DNA from: an uncultured Propionibacteriaceae bacterium
Lineage (GTDB): Bacteria; Actinomycetota; Actinomycetes; Propionibacteriales; Propionibacteriaceae
Reading direction: 5' to 3'
Assembly: GCA_936924635.1 (NCBI GenBank)
Contig: CAKZHP010000106.1
Coordinates: 1-19,966 of the forward strand
Length of the DNA: 19,966 nt
Positions 1 to 7,235 of this stretch are shown here, piece by piece. The notes beneath the pieces were generated by a model that was not told the DNA's origin, ran no database searches, and saw only the letters and a program-made list of their open reading frames with translations. Within the stretch, counting starts at the first letter, position 1; each line of letters begins with the position of its first letter. The position numbers were made by a program, and so were the translations under genes.

Positions 1-301
1 ACACGTGCAGCACGTCGAGGCGCCGGTCGGCGAGCCAGCCGCCGATCCGGCGGGCGGTGGCCGGGCCGAAGGAGATCCTGGCGACCGACCCGTTGTACGG
101 GACCGACACCGCGCCGCCGGTGCTGGTGTGGGCCTCCGGCGGCAGCCCATGGGCACGCGCCCGCTCGCGGTCGAGGCGTCCTGGCGAGAGCAGGTAAGCA
201 TCGTGGCCGGCCTCGCGCAGCCACCGGGCCAGACCGAGCACGTGCGCCTGCACCCCGCCCGGCACGTCGAACGAGTACGGGCAGACCAGCCCGACCCTCA
301 T
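1..301 (-). CDS. pimA: Phosphatidylinositol alpha-mannosyltransferase PimA, N-terminal part (runs off the window)
   Basis: GT4-family mannosyltransferase that transfers mannose from GDP-mannose to phosphatidylinositol on the cytoplasmic face of the membrane, the first step of PIM synthesis. Only about 100 N-terminal residues lie in the window. The translation begins MRVGLVCPYSFDVPGGVQ, with the Gly-Gly loop near residues 15-16 that in this family contacts the nucleotide sugar. Around residues 70-85 it reads VPYNGSVARISFGPAT, a stretch typical of PimA. The ATG at 301 overlaps the stop of the upstream acyltransferase (ATGA), implying translational coupling. It is the last visible gene of the thrS-to-pimA run. 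The family assignment is firm; the C-terminal catalytic half cannot be checked here. Confidence 0.9.
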   Translation of the reverse strand, partial: MRVGLVCPYSFDVPGGVQAHVLGLARWLREAGHDAYLLSPGRLDRERARAHGLPPEAHTSTGGAVSVPYNGSVARISFGPATARRIGGWLADRRLDVLHV

Positions 302-1200
302 GCGACCGGCTCGTCGAAGAAGGGCTGGAAGACGTGCCAGTCGACGTAGCCGGTGGCCACCTCGCCCGCGAAGAAGTCCACGACGTCCTGGGTCATCGCG
401 ACCAGCCCCGCCAGCCCCGGGCGGTGCTCGACCGGGTCGGAGAACGTCATGTGGATGCCGGTCTCGGTGTAGTGCGCCGCCACCCCCATCAGCACCGCGC
501 CCGTGCGCCGCGCGATCATGGCCGGACCCCCTGCCGCGCGCACCGGCACCCGCTCCCCCGTCGCCGCCACGGGCCAGGTGGCGGCGAGGCCACGTCCGTC
601 GAAGACCCGGTCGGCGACCAGGCACACCAGCCGCCCCGCCCGTACATCGCCGCACAACGCCGCCAGCACCCCTGGCTCGCGGTGGGAGTAGATGCGGAAG
701 CCGAGTCGCTCCCGGTACGCCCGGAAGGCCGCGAACTCCGCCTCGCCGAGCTGCTCGGCAACGGTGGCGACCGGCATCCCGGTGGCGCAGGCCCACGCGC
801 CGGCGTGGTCCCAGGACCCGATGTGTGGCAGGGCAATCACCGCCCCGGGGCCGGCCATCGCCTCCCGGACCCGCCGCTCCCCCAGCGGGTCGGTCGTGAC
901 GCGGCGTACGGTTTCGGCCCGCGACCAGGTGGGCAGCACGAGCGACTCGGTGACCGTGCGCACGTAGGACCGGACCGCCGCCGCCACCTCCAGCTCCGTG
1001 GGCGCACGCCCCGTGGCCGTGCTCACGTTCGACCGCCACTGCTCCAGGTGGCGCGTGACCACGTCGGGGGCGTGCTCCCCCACCGCGAGACGAGCCGCCG
1101 ACCGTGCCAGTGCCGACCGGACCGCGCGGCCGCGCAGCAGGGCCGGGCCCGCAGACCAGCCCGCGCGCCAGAAGGCGCGGTTGACGGCGTCGACGTTCAT
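298..1200 (-). CDS. patA: Phosphatidylinositol mannoside acyltransferase (PatA-like, HtrB/LpxL family)
   Basis: 300-aa membrane-associated acyltransferase that places a fatty acyl chain on the mannose of PIM (Rv2611c-type). The family HX4D catalytic motif is present as HIGSWD, His126 and Asp131. The length matches the roughly 300 aa usual for this family. The ATG at 1200 was chosen because it overlaps the pgsA stop (ATGA) and the family N-terminus starts here; the open frame extends further upstream only as an antiparallel shadow inside pgsA. It lies between pgsA and pimA, the usual PIM gene order, with 4-nt overlaps on both sides. The substrate is inferred from context and family. Confidence 0.9.
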   Translation of the reverse strand: MNVDAVNRAFWRAGWSAGPALLRGRAVRSALARSAARLAVGEHAPDVVTRHLEQWRSNVSTATGRAPTELEVAAAVRSYVRTVTESLVLPTWSRAETVRRVTTDPLGERRVREAMAGPGAVIALPHIGSWDHAGAWACATGMPVATVAEQLGEAEFAAFRAYRERLGFRIYSHREPGVLAALCGDVRAGRLVCLVADRVFDGRGLAATWPVAATGERVPVRAAGGPAMIARRTGAVLMGVAAHYTETGIHMTFSDPVEHRPGLAGLVAMTQDVVDFFAGEVATGYVDWHVFQPFFDEPVA

Positions 1201-1805
1201 GGCGCAGCCGTCCCGGCGGACCGCCAGGCCCGGTGCATGCGCTGCCCGACGGTCCAGGTGCCGGTCAGGGCGAGGACGACCATCGCGGCCTGCAGGGCGT
1301 ACGGGACGCCGAGCCCCGCCAGCAGCAGGCCGACGAACACGATCAGGATGCGGTCGGCGCGGGCCGCCACGCCCCCGCTGGCGTCGAGGCCTAGGGACTC
1401 GGCACGCGCCTTGACGTACGAGGTGACCTGACCCGCGACCAGCGCCCACAGGGCGACCGCGGCCCACGCCTGCGACTCTCCCGGCCCGGCGAAATACAGG
1501 ATGACGGCGCCGAAGATGGAGCCGTCGGCGACCCGGTCGAGGGAGGAGTCGAGGAACGCGCCGTACGTGGTCGAGCGGCCCGAGAGCCGGGCCATCTGCC
1601 CGTCGAGGCCGTCGGAGAGCACCAGCACCAGCACCAGCAGCGCCCCCTGCCACAGCCACCCACGAGGGATGGTGAGCAGCGACGCGGCGACGACCAGGAG
1701 CGTCCCGGCCCAGGTCACCGCGTCCGGTGGCACGCGGAGGCCAAGCAGCAACCGGGCCGGCGGCGTCATCACCGCCGCCCAGATGTGACGGAACTGCTCC
1801 AGCAC
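1197..1805 (-). CDS. pgsA: Phosphatidylinositol phosphate synthase (CDP-alcohol phosphatidyltransferase)
   Basis: 202-aa integral membrane enzyme that joins CDP-diacylglycerol to inositol-1-phosphate, giving the phosphatidylinositol phosphate that feeds PIM synthesis. The CDP-alcohol phosphotransferase signature is complete: Asp65-Gly-x2-Asp68-Gly-x2-Ala-Arg-x8-Gly-x3-Asp86-x3-Asp90. These four Asp bind the two metal ions. Several hydrophobic segments follow (roughly residues 31-46, 55-64, 95-105, 112-128, 153-185). The GTG start at 1805 lies 4 nt after the HIT gene stop. There is no strong Shine-Dalgarno, so translation probably depends on coupling. Identification as the inositol-phosphate enzyme rather than PG-phosphate synthase rests mainly on the thrS-HIT-pgsA-patA-pimA order. 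Confidence 0.92.
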   Translation of the reverse strand: MLEQFRHIWAAVMTPPARLLLGLRVPPDAVTWAGTLLVVAASLLTIPRGWLWQGALLVLVLVLSDGLDGQMARLSGRSTTYGAFLDSSLDRVADGSIFGAVILYFAGPGESQAWAAVALWALVAGQVTSYVKARAESLGLDASGGVAARADRILIVFVGLLLAGLGVPYALQAAMVVLALTGTWTVGQRMHRAWRSAGTAAP

Positions 1806-1809
1806 GGCG

Positions 1810-2352
1810 CTACCGGGGCCAGGCCTCGGCGAGCCTGCCGCGGGCGTCGTCGAGCAGCTGGGGCAACGCCTTGGTCTGGCCGATGATCGGGAGGAAGTTC
1901 GCGTCGCCCTTCCACCTGGGCACCACGTGCTGGTGCAGGTGACCCGCGACCCCGGCGCCGGCGAGGTCGCCCTGGTTCATGCCCAGGTTGAACCCGGCCG
2001 GGCCGCTCACCTCGCGCAGCACCCGCATGGCGGTCTGCGTGAGCCGGGCGACCTCGGCGGTCTCCGGCTCCGTCAGGTCGGTGTAGTCGGCGACGTGGCG
2101 GTAGGGGCAGACCAGGAGGTGGCCCGGGTTGTACGGGAACAGGTTCATCACCACGAAGCACTCGTCACCGCGGTGCACGAGCAGCCCCTCGGCGTCGGAC
2201 TTGCCGGGGCTCTCGCAGAACGGGCAGCCCGACGAGCGCTCGGCGGCGTTGTTCGAGTCGATGTACGCCATCCGGTGCGGTGTCCAGAGCCGCTGGAAGC
2301 CGTCGGGCACGCCCGGCAGCCCGGAGGCCGGCTCGGCCTCGGGAGTGGTCAC
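1810..2352 (-). CDS. HIT-domain protein, Ap4A phosphorylase/hydrolase-like
   Basis: 180-aa cytosolic nucleotide-binding protein of the histidine-triad superfamily. The triad is HLHQH followed by VV (His138, His140, His142); the middle His is the expected nucleophile. A CPFC pair (Cys43, Cys46) near the N-terminus may bind zinc. The M. tuberculosis homologue in the same position (Rv2613c) is an AP-4-A phosphorylase, so breakdown of diadenosine tetraphosphate, a side product of aminoacyl-tRNA synthetases, is a sensible inference next to thrS. The GTG at 2352 overlaps the thrS stop (GTGA). A later ATG at residue 28 would shorten the N-terminus, so the start is moderately certain. Confidence 0.88.
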   Translation of the reverse strand: MTTPEAEPASGLPGVPDGFQRLWTPHRMAYIDSNNAAERSSGCPFCESPGKSDAEGLLVHRGDECFVVMNLFPYNPGHLLVCPYRHVADYTDLTEPETAEVARLTQTAMRVLREVSGPAGFNLGMNQGDLAGAGVAGHLHQHVVPRWKGDANFLPIIGQTKALPQLLDDARGRLAEAWPR

Positions 2353-4343
2353 CGGCGTTCGCGCACGGCGGTGACGATCTCGGCGACGGCCTCGTCGAGC
2401 GGCACGCCGTTCTTCTGGGTGCCGTCGCGGTAGCGGAAGCTGACCGCGCCCGCCGCCACGTCGTCGCCGCCGGCGATCAGCATGTACGGCACCTTCTGGG
2501 TCTGCGCCGTACGGATCTTCTTCTGCATCCGCTCGTCGGAGGAGTCGACCTCGATCCGGATCCCCTCGGCGCGCAGACGCGTGGCGAGCTCCTCGAGGTA
2601 GCCCACGAAGTCGGCCGCGACCGGGATGCCGATGACCTGCACCGGGGCCAGCCACGCCGGGAAGGCGCCGGCGTAGTGCTCGACGAGGATGCCGAAGAAC
2701 CGCTCGATGGAGCCGAACAGGGCGCGGTGGATCATCACGGGCCGCTGCCGGCTGCCGTCGGGGGCGGTGTACTCCAGCTCGAACAGCTCCGGCTCGAAGA
2801 AGTCCACCTGGATGGTCGACAGCTGCCAGGTGCGGCCGATGGCGTCGCGGGCCTGCACGGAGATCTTCGGGCCGTAGAACGCGGCGCCGCCCGGGTCGGG
2901 GACCAGCTCGAGGCCGGACTCCGCTGCGACGTCGGCGAGCACCGCCGTCGCCTCCTCCCAGGTGGCGTCGTCGCCGACGCACTTCTCCGGGTTCTTGGTG
3001 GAGAGCTCCAGGTAGAAGTCCTCGAGCCCGTAGTCGCGCAGCAGCTGCAGCACGAAGGTGAGCAGACTGGAGAGCTCGTCGCGCATCTGGTCGCGGGTGC
3101 AGTAGATGTGCGCGTCGTCCTGGGTGAAGCCGCGGGCCCGGGTGAGGCCGTGCACCACGCCGGACTTCTCGTAGCGGTAGACGTTGCCGAACTCGAACAG
3201 CCGCAGCGGCAGCTCGCGGTAGGAACGGCCGCGCGATGCGTACACGAGGTTGTGCATCGGGCAGTTCATCGGCTTCAGGTAGTAGTCGACGCCCTGCCGG
3301 GTGACGTTGTCGTCGGCGTCGCGCTCCTCGTCGACGTGCATGGGGGGGAACATGCCGTCGGCGTACCACTCGAGGTGCTTGCTGGTCTCGAAGAGGTTCT
3401 TCTTGGTGATGTGGGGCGTGTTGACGAAGGAGTACCCGGCCTCGACGTGGCGGCGGCGGGAGTAGTTCTCCATCTCCATGCGCATCATGGCGCCCTTGGG
3501 ATGGAACACCGGCAGCCCGGAGCCGATCTCGTCGGGGAAGCTGAACAGGTCGAGCTCGGTGCCGAGCTTGCGGTGGTCGCGCTTGGCGGCCTCCTCCTGG
3601 CGGGTGCGGTACGCGTCCAGGTCCTCGCGGGTCGCCCACGCGGTGCCGTACACGCGCTGCAGCTGCGGGTTGCGCTGGTCACCTCGCCAGTACGCGGCGC
3701 TGGACCGCGTCAGCGCGTACGCCTTGAGGTAGCCGGTGTGGGGCACGTGCGGGCCGCGGCAGAGGTCCTTCCAGGCCACCTCGCCGGTGCGCCGCACGTT
3801 GTCGTAGATGGTGAGCTCCCCGGCGCCCACCTCGACCGAGGAGCCGTCGTCGTCGGACGACCCTCCCTTGAGGCCGATCAGCTCCAGCTTGTACGGCTCG
3901 TGGGCGAGCTCGGCACGCGCCTCGTCCTCGGTGACGACCCGGCGGACGAACCGCTGCCGCTCCTTCACGATTCGCTGCATGGACTTCTCCAGCGCTTTGA
4001 GGTCCTCGGGCGTGATGGGCTCGGCGACGTCGAAGTCGTAGTAGAAGCCGTCGGTGATGGGCGGCCCGATGCCGAGCTTGGCGTCGGCCCGCAGCTGCTG
4101 CACGGCCTGCGCCGAGACGTGCGCGGCCGAGTGGCGCACGATCGACAGGCCCTCGTCGCAGGTCATCAGCACGGGCTCGACGGTGGCGCCGTCGGCGATC
4201 TCGCGCTGCAGGTCGAGGGTCTCCCCGTTGACCTTCATGGCCACCACCGACTGGTCGTCGCCGAACAGGTCGAGGCCCGTGGTGGTCTGCTCCAGCTCCC
4301 TCGTCTCGCTCGCTCCGTTGCTGACGACGGTGATGCTGGGCAC
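2349..4343 (-). CDS. thrS: Threonyl-tRNA synthetase
   Basis: 664-aa class II aminoacyl-tRNA synthetase that charges tRNA-Thr in the cytosol. Domains in order: TGS (about 1-65), editing domain (about 66-245) with the His71-x3-His75 and Cys195/His199 cluster that removes mischarged serine, catalytic core (about 270-560) with zinc ligands Cys361 (in MNCPMH), His412 and His539 (in MIHRA), and the anticodon-binding domain (about 565-664). Length and motif set are those of a full enzyme. The GTG at 4343 is supported by an AGAGGA Shine-Dalgarno about 7 nt upstream; the open frame continues upstream without family similarity. It is the first gene of the coupled run with the HIT gene, pgsA, patA and pimA. 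Confidence 0.97.
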   Translation of the reverse strand: MPSITVVSNGASETRELEQTTTGLDLFGDDQSVVAMKVNGETLDLQREIADGATVEPVLMTCDEGLSIVRHSAAHVSAQAVQQLRADAKLGIGPPITDGFYYDFDVAEPITPEDLKALEKSMQRIVKERQRFVRRVVTEDEARAELAHEPYKLELIGLKGGSSDDDGSSVEVGAGELTIYDNVRRTGEVAWKDLCRGPHVPHTGYLKAYALTRSSAAYWRGDQRNPQLQRVYGTAWATREDLDAYRTRQEEAAKRDHRKLGTELDLFSFPDEIGSGLPVFHPKGAMMRMEMENYSRRRHVEAGYSFVNTPHITKKNLFETSKHLEWYADGMFPPMHVDEERDADDNVTRQGVDYYLKPMNCPMHNLVYASRGRSYRELPLRLFEFGNVYRYEKSGVVHGLTRARGFTQDDAHIYCTRDQMRDELSSLLTFVLQLLRDYGLEDFYLELSTKNPEKCVGDDATWEEATAVLADVAAESGLELVPDPGGAAFYGPKISVQARDAIGRTWQLSTIQVDFFEPELFELEYTAPDGSRQRPVMIHRALFGSIERFFGILVEHYAGAFPAWLAPVQVIGIPVAADFVGYLEELATRLRAEGIRIEVDSSDERMQKKIRTAQTQKVPYMLIAGGDDVAAGAVSFRYRDGTQKNGVPLDEAVAEIVTAVRERR

Positions 4344-4555
4344 GTGGGGTCCTCTTCTCGGGTCGCGGCGCCGCCATACCGGGGCGGTCCACCGGGCGCG
4401 TACGCCGTGGGTCATTCTGCCCCATCGGCCGCCGGAGCCGTCCTCGGTCCCGTCCCGGCGAGCTGCGCCGGCAGGGACAGCCGGGGGCGGCCCCGAGACG
4501 CCACGGACCAGGTCGTGCCACCCCGAGCGGACCGCTGACACCGGGCGAGGCGCCG
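4344..4555 (-). promoter_or_regulatory. Upstream region of thrS with Shine-Dalgarno; possible promoter
   Basis: This 212-nt stretch separates the small membrane protein gene from thrS. Read on the minus strand, it ends with an AGAGGA ribosome-binding site 7 nt before the GTG start. A CAGAAT hexamer about 75 nt upstream of the start (near 4415-4420) could serve as a -10 element, but no convincing -35 partner is visible. No other gene is seen here. Confidence 0.35.
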
Positions 4556-5056
4556 TTACGGGCGCTGCTGGCCCCGCCGCCAGGCCAGCACGGACGCGAC
4601 GGCGGCAACCACGGCCCCGGCCAGCACCAGGCCTGGGCCCCAGGATGGGTAGTAGACGATCCTGCCGCCGGTGGGCTGGCCGTCGACCCCGTCCCAGACG
4701 ATCACTCCGCGGTTCAGCGGCAGCAGGGCGGCGCCCATCAGGACCGCCACGATCGAGACGGCCAGGCCGGCGGCGGCCCTGCCGCGGTGCACCAGCAGGG
4801 CCACGACCCCGATCAGGACCGCGACGGCCATGCCGATCCAGCGGTCCATCTCCTCGGGGTCCAACGACGAGGGCCCGTTGTTCTGGCCCGCGCGGAGCTG
4901 CCAGGGCAGGACCCATGGGAGGACGAGCACGGCAAGCGCGGTCGCCATCACGACCCAGGTCAGGGTGGAAGACGGCCACCGGCCCGTCCCTGCGCCGTGA
5001 CGCAACGCGTCCCGTGTCACCGCGGCCCGGCGGTCCGGCATCGGCTCGTTCTGCAT
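4556..5056 (-). CDS. Small membrane protein of unknown function (four predicted TM segments)
   Basis: 166-aa protein I do not recognise. It has about four hydrophobic segments (roughly residues 31-52, 72-90, 93-112 and 138-158) with short charged loops, and an extracytoplasmic-type loop (about 113-137) with GQPTGG and tyrosines. The soluble N-terminal 30 residues are basic. The ATG at 5056 has no Shine-Dalgarno, but a CAGACT hexamer ends 6 nt before it, the spacing expected for a leaderless actinobacterial transcript. An alternative ATG lies at codon 6. It runs in the direction of thrS but is separated from it by about 210 nt, so it is probably transcribed independently. Confidence 0.75.
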   Translation of the reverse strand: MQNEPMPDRRAAVTRDALRHGAGTGRWPSSTLTWVVMATALAVLVLPWVLPWQLRAGQNNGPSSLDPEEMDRWIGMAVAVLIGVVALLVHRGRAAAGLAVSIVAVLMGAALLPLNRGVIVWDGVDGQPTGGRIVYYPSWGPGLVLAGAVVAAVASVLAWRRGQQRP

Positions 5057-5112
5057 GGGAGCAGTCTGGCGAGGGCCGGGGCCACCGATGCCCTGGGCAG
5101 GCGAGGTAACCA

Positions 5113-5159
5113 GAAAGCCGCTCCGGCCAGGGGTGTGACCCCGGGTCAGTGCGGCTTTC
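5113..5159 (-). terminator. Native tRNA-Val terminator hairpin (left junction)
   Basis: GAAAGCCGC (5113-5121) pairs with GCGGCTTTC (5151-5159), with an inner GGGGT/ACCCC stem (5130-5134 and 5138-5142). It lies just downstream of the tRNA-Val 3' end that remains at the left junction, so it was probably the chromosomal tRNA terminator before integration. A diverged equivalent accompanies the intact tRNA at the right junction (13160-13207). Confidence 0.6.
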
Positions 5160-5191
5160 GTGCGGTGGGCGTAACTGGGTTCGAACCAGTG
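5151..5191. repeat. attL core: 41-bp direct repeat, copy 1
   Basis: Identical to 13199-13239. It contains the T-arm and 3' acceptor strand of tRNA-Val (minus strand) plus the distal arm of the terminator hairpin. Imperfect similarity continues outward to about 5130 at the same 8048-bp offset, with roughly five mismatches in the extra 21 bp. Confidence 0.92.
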
Positions 5192-5223
5192 CCGCTAACT
5201 TCCGAGCGTCACTGTGTACGCCC
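5166..5223 (-). other. tRNA-Val 3' remnant that can fold as an acceptor/T-arm minihelix
   Basis: On the minus strand, positions 5223-5217 read GGGCGTA, the same 7 nt as the 5' acceptor strand of the intact tRNA-Val. They can pair with TACGCCC at 5173-5167. Between them lie 26 unrelated nt and then an intact T-arm (5190-5174), and the discriminator A is retained at 5166. The D-arm and anticodon arm are absent, so this is not a functional tRNA. The T-arm and 3' strand are the att remnant; the matching 5' strand may be chance. Confidence 0.4.
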
Positions 5224-5249
5224 TTGTGAGAACCGCTCTGACTAGCGGA

Positions 5250-5260
5250 TACGCGGAACA
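5250..5260 (+). repeat. Candidate integrase arm site, left end
   Basis: TACGCGGAACA occurs here and in inverted orientation at 13134-13144, inside the opposite end of the element. Flanking ACCGCTC direct repeats (5232-5238 and 5263-5269) and an imperfect AGCGG...CCGCT palindrome surround it. Tyrosine integrases bind short arm repeats in such positions; the role is inferred. Confidence 0.4.
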
Positions 5261-5315
5261 GTACCGCTCAAACGTGTTAGACACAAGAGGACACGATGAG
5301 ACATGAACCGACTGC

Positions 5316-5327
5316 TATGTTGTGCGT
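5316..5327 (+). promoter_or_regulatory. Possible -10 element for a leaderless int transcript
   Basis: TATGTT at 5316-5321 fits the actinobacterial -10 consensus TAnnnT and ends 6 nt before the ATG at 5328. No Shine-Dalgarno in frame with int is visible (GAGG at 5287-5290 precedes out-of-frame ATGs). Transcription would start at or next to the start codon. Confidence 0.4.
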
Positions 5328-6488
5328 ATGTTGCGCGAGACGGACGCGGGTGGGCGTCGGGCGGGGCCCGAGAAGGGGTCCTCGCGGCGAGGGTTCGGCC
5401 GGCTGCGGCGGGAGCGGTCGGGCAACTACTCGGCCGCCTACACCGGGCCCGACGGCCAGCTGCACAAGGCTCCGCACACCTTCGAGACCAAGATGGACGC
5501 CGAGGGCTGGCTCGCTGTCGAGCGGCGCGCGGTGCTCTCCGGCGAGTGGCAGGCGCCAGACACCCGCCGAGCCGTACGCGCGGCCACGGCCCTCACCCTG
5601 GGCGCGTACGCCGAGCAGTGGCTCGCCGACCGCACCCTCAAGCCGCGCACCCGTGACCACTACCGGCAGCTGCTCGACCGCCTCGTGCTGCCCGACCTCG
5701 GCGGCCTGCCGCTGAAGGCTCTCTCTCCCACCGTCGTGCGCTCCTGGCACGCCGGCCTCGGCACCTCGACCCCGACCCTGCGGGCGCACGCGTACGGCCT
5801 GCTGCGCACCATCCTCGGCTCAGCCGTCGACGAGGAGCACCTCAAGGCGAACCCGTGCCACATCAGGGGGGCCGGGAACGCCAAGAGGGCCCGGCGGATC
5901 AAGCCGGCAACCGTGGCCGAGCTCGGCGCGATCGTCGAGGCCATGCCCGACAAGTACCGCGCCCTGGTCCTGCTCGCGGCCTGGTGCGCGTTCCGCTTCG
6001 GCGAGCTGGCCGAGATGCGCCGCCGAGACGTAGACCTGACGAACGCGGTCATCCGCGTACGCCGCGGCGTCGTGAGGACCTCCGAGGGCCGCCTGATCGG
6101 CACGCCCAAGTCGGACGCCGGGTCGCGCGACGTGGCGATCCCGCCCCACCTCGTGCCGTTCGTGAAACGCCACCTCGCCGAGCACGCCGAGCCTGGCCGT
6201 GACGGGCTGCTGTTCCCCGCCGCCAACGGCGGGCACCTCGCGCCGAGCACGCTGCAGAAGCCGTTCTATCGGGCCCGTGCTGCCGCCGGCAGGCCGGATC
6301 TGCGCTTCCACGACCTCCGGCACACCGGGGCCGTCCTCGCTGCCGCCACGGGCGCAACCCTGGCCGAGCTCATGGCTCGCCTCGGGCACTCGACGGCCGG
6401 CGCCGCTCTGCGCTATCAGCACGCCGCCCAGGACCGAGACCGGGCCATCGCTGAGGCCCTGTCCAAGATGGCGGGTGGAGCGCTGTGA
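5328..6488 (+). CDS. int: Tyrosine site-specific recombinase (integrase)
   Basis: 386-aa phage-type integrase that would recombine attP with the 3' end of tRNA-Val. The N-terminal arm-binding region (about 25-80) is followed by a SAM-like core-binding domain (about 88-180) and the catalytic domain (about 195-380). All active-site residues are present: Arg223 (in FRFGELAEM), Lys261, His328-x2-Arg331 (HDLRHTG), His354 (LGHST) and nucleophile Tyr363 (RYQHA). The ATG at 5328 is preferred because a -10-like TATGTT lies 6 nt upstream; a GTG two codons earlier (5322) is also possible. It lies about 140 bp inside attL, the standard place for an integrase, and overlaps the next gene by 4 nt. Confidence 0.95.
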   Translation: MLRETDAGGRRAGPEKGSSRRGFGRLRRERSGNYSAAYTGPDGQLHKAPHTFETKMDAEGWLAVERRAVLSGEWQAPDTRRAVRAATALTLGAYAEQWLADRTLKPRTRDHYRQLLDRLVLPDLGGLPLKALSPTVVRSWHAGLGTSTPTLRAHAYGLLRTILGSAVDEEHLKANPCHIRGAGNAKRARRIKPATVAELGAIVEAMPDKYRALVLLAAWCAFRFGELAEMRRRDVDLTNAVIRVRRGVVRTSEGRLIGTPKSDAGSRDVAIPPHLVPFVKRHLAEHAEPGRDGLLFPAANGGHLAPSTLQKPFYRARAAAGRPDLRFHDLRHTGAVLAAATGATLAELMARLGHSTAGAALRYQHAAQDRDRAIAEALSKMAGGAL

Positions 6489-6865
6489 GCCGCCGGGGAG
6501 CCGGGCGTGTGAAGACCACGGGCTTCGACAAGTCGGGCGAGTGGATGGTCGCTCTGGTCTGCACCGGACGCGGCCAGCACGCGGCCTGCCAGCTCGCTCT
6601 GTTCTCCTGGTGGCCTGGCGGAGAGCGACCAGGACTTGGCTACCTCGAGCCGCACCATTCCGAACGCGGCGGAACGAGGCGTGCTGGCGCTGTCATCACC
6701 CCCCGTCCATCTATCGCTATCTCGCGTGAGGGCAGAGTTTGGGGATATAGGACCAGGTGCCCGCGGTGTCGCCGTGATTACCAGTGGCGCCGAGCGACGA
6801 TGGCGGAGCTGGTGCAGGGCGCGTTCGTGGCCGGCGTGTCTGAGATGGACATGAGCGGACTGTGA
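6485..6865 (+). CDS. Small Cys-containing protein of unknown function, coupled to int
   Basis: 126-aa protein beginning at a GTG that overlaps the int stop (GTGA), so it is translated with the integrase. I do not recognise the family. It has Cys26 and Cys35 (VCTG...HAACQL), a Gly/Arg-rich central part and a CPRC pair (Cys92, Cys95) followed by a basic stretch, which could form a zinc ribbon. Its lower-GC patch (about 6700-6760) contrasts with the flanking genes. Position between int and the excisionase-like gene suggests a role in integration, excision or control, but nothing in the sequence proves this. Confidence 0.65.
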   Translation: MSRRGAGRVKTTGFDKSGEWMVALVCTGRGQHAACQLALFSWWPGGERPGLGYLEPHHSERGGTRRAGAVITPRPSIAISREGRVWGYRTRCPRCRRDYQWRRATMAELVQGAFVAGVSEMDMSGL

Positions 6866-6976
6866 TAGCGTTTCAGGCAATAGCCGCGAGGCCGGTCTGC
6901 TGATAGGGGCCGTTGACATCTGCCAGGGCTCTGTCCCTTCTTCGAGGGGCGCACTTCTCATGCCCTGGAGACCCTC
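6866..6976 (+). promoter_or_regulatory. Intergenic control region before the excisionase-like gene
   Basis: A TTGACA -35 hexamer at 6913-6918 has no good -10 at 17-18 nt (CCTTCT/CTTCTT). A GGAG Shine-Dalgarno at 6967-6970 lies 6 nt before the ATG at 6977. The stretch begins with spaced GATAG/AATAG motifs (around 6864, 6880 and 6902) that might be operator repeats. Promoter assignment is tentative. Confidence 0.35.
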
Positions 6977-7180
6977 ATGCATGACCGAGGAATCGCTGCT
7001 ACTCCCGCTCTTGTCAGTCTGAACGCCGCCGCCGAGACGCTCGGTGTGAACCCGCGGACACTGCGCCGTCGCATTGCGGACGGCTCGCTCCCGGCCTATC
7101 GCGTTGGTCGTCTGGTCAAGGTCAAGCCAGAAGACCTACAGGCCCTTGTGCGCCCCATCCCCACGGTTCGGACCGCCTGA
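6977..7180 (+). CDS. Excisionase-like MerR-type helix-turn-helix DNA-binding protein
   Basis: 67-aa protein made almost entirely of one winged HTH of the MerR/excisionase family (helix_turn_helix_17 type). Residues about 13-60 read LNAAAETLGVNPRTLRRRI, then DGSLPAYRVGRLVKVKPEDL, the usual helix-turn-helix then wing pattern. Such proteins bend DNA at attL/attR to direct excision or act as AlpA-like regulators of int. The GGAG ribosome-binding site 6 nt upstream supports this ATG. It is followed 15 nt after its stop by a strong hairpin terminator (7196-7224), so it forms a short transcript separate from the replication operon. Confidence 0.85.
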   Translation: MHDRGIAATPALVSLNAAAETLGVNPRTLRRRIADGSLPAYRVGRLVKVKPEDLQALVRPIPTVRTA

Positions 7181-7195
7181 GGTGGCCGCAAAGCA

Positions 7196-7224
7196 AAGCC
7201 GCCCGGCCAGGCACCGGGCGGCTT
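7196..7224 (+). terminator. Perfect 11-bp hairpin after the excisionase-like gene
   Basis: AAGCCGCCCGG (7196-7206) and CCGGGCGGCTT (7214-7224) form an uninterrupted 11-bp stem with a 7-nt loop, starting 15 nt after the stop at 7180. There is no long U-tract, as is usual for actinobacterial terminators. It separates this gene from the next operon and argues against the GTG at 7182 as a start. Confidence 0.7.
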
Positions 7225-7235
7225 CGGAAGACGGT

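Noticed and set aside
4500..4530. GGGGTGGCACGACC on the minus strand before thrS, resembling a T-box core (GGGTGGnACCGCG)
   Set aside because: The match fails in the second half and there is no room for a Stem I with a Thr specifier between it and the upstream gene stop (about 35 nt).
2280..4538. 752-aa plus-strand ORF
   Set aside because: It is a GC-frame shadow on the opposite strand of thrS; composition is His/Val/Ala-rich with no domain.
4787..5245. Plus-strand ORF ending with a GFEPVPLTSE-type segment
   Set aside because: The ending is antisense tRNA-Val/att sequence and the rest is antisense to the membrane protein gene.
7182..7235. Upstream GTG start (7182) for the small winged-helix gene
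   Set aside because: It would place an 11-bp terminator hairpin in the coding sequence and has no ribosome-binding site; the GTG at 7236 has GGAAG 5 nt upstream.
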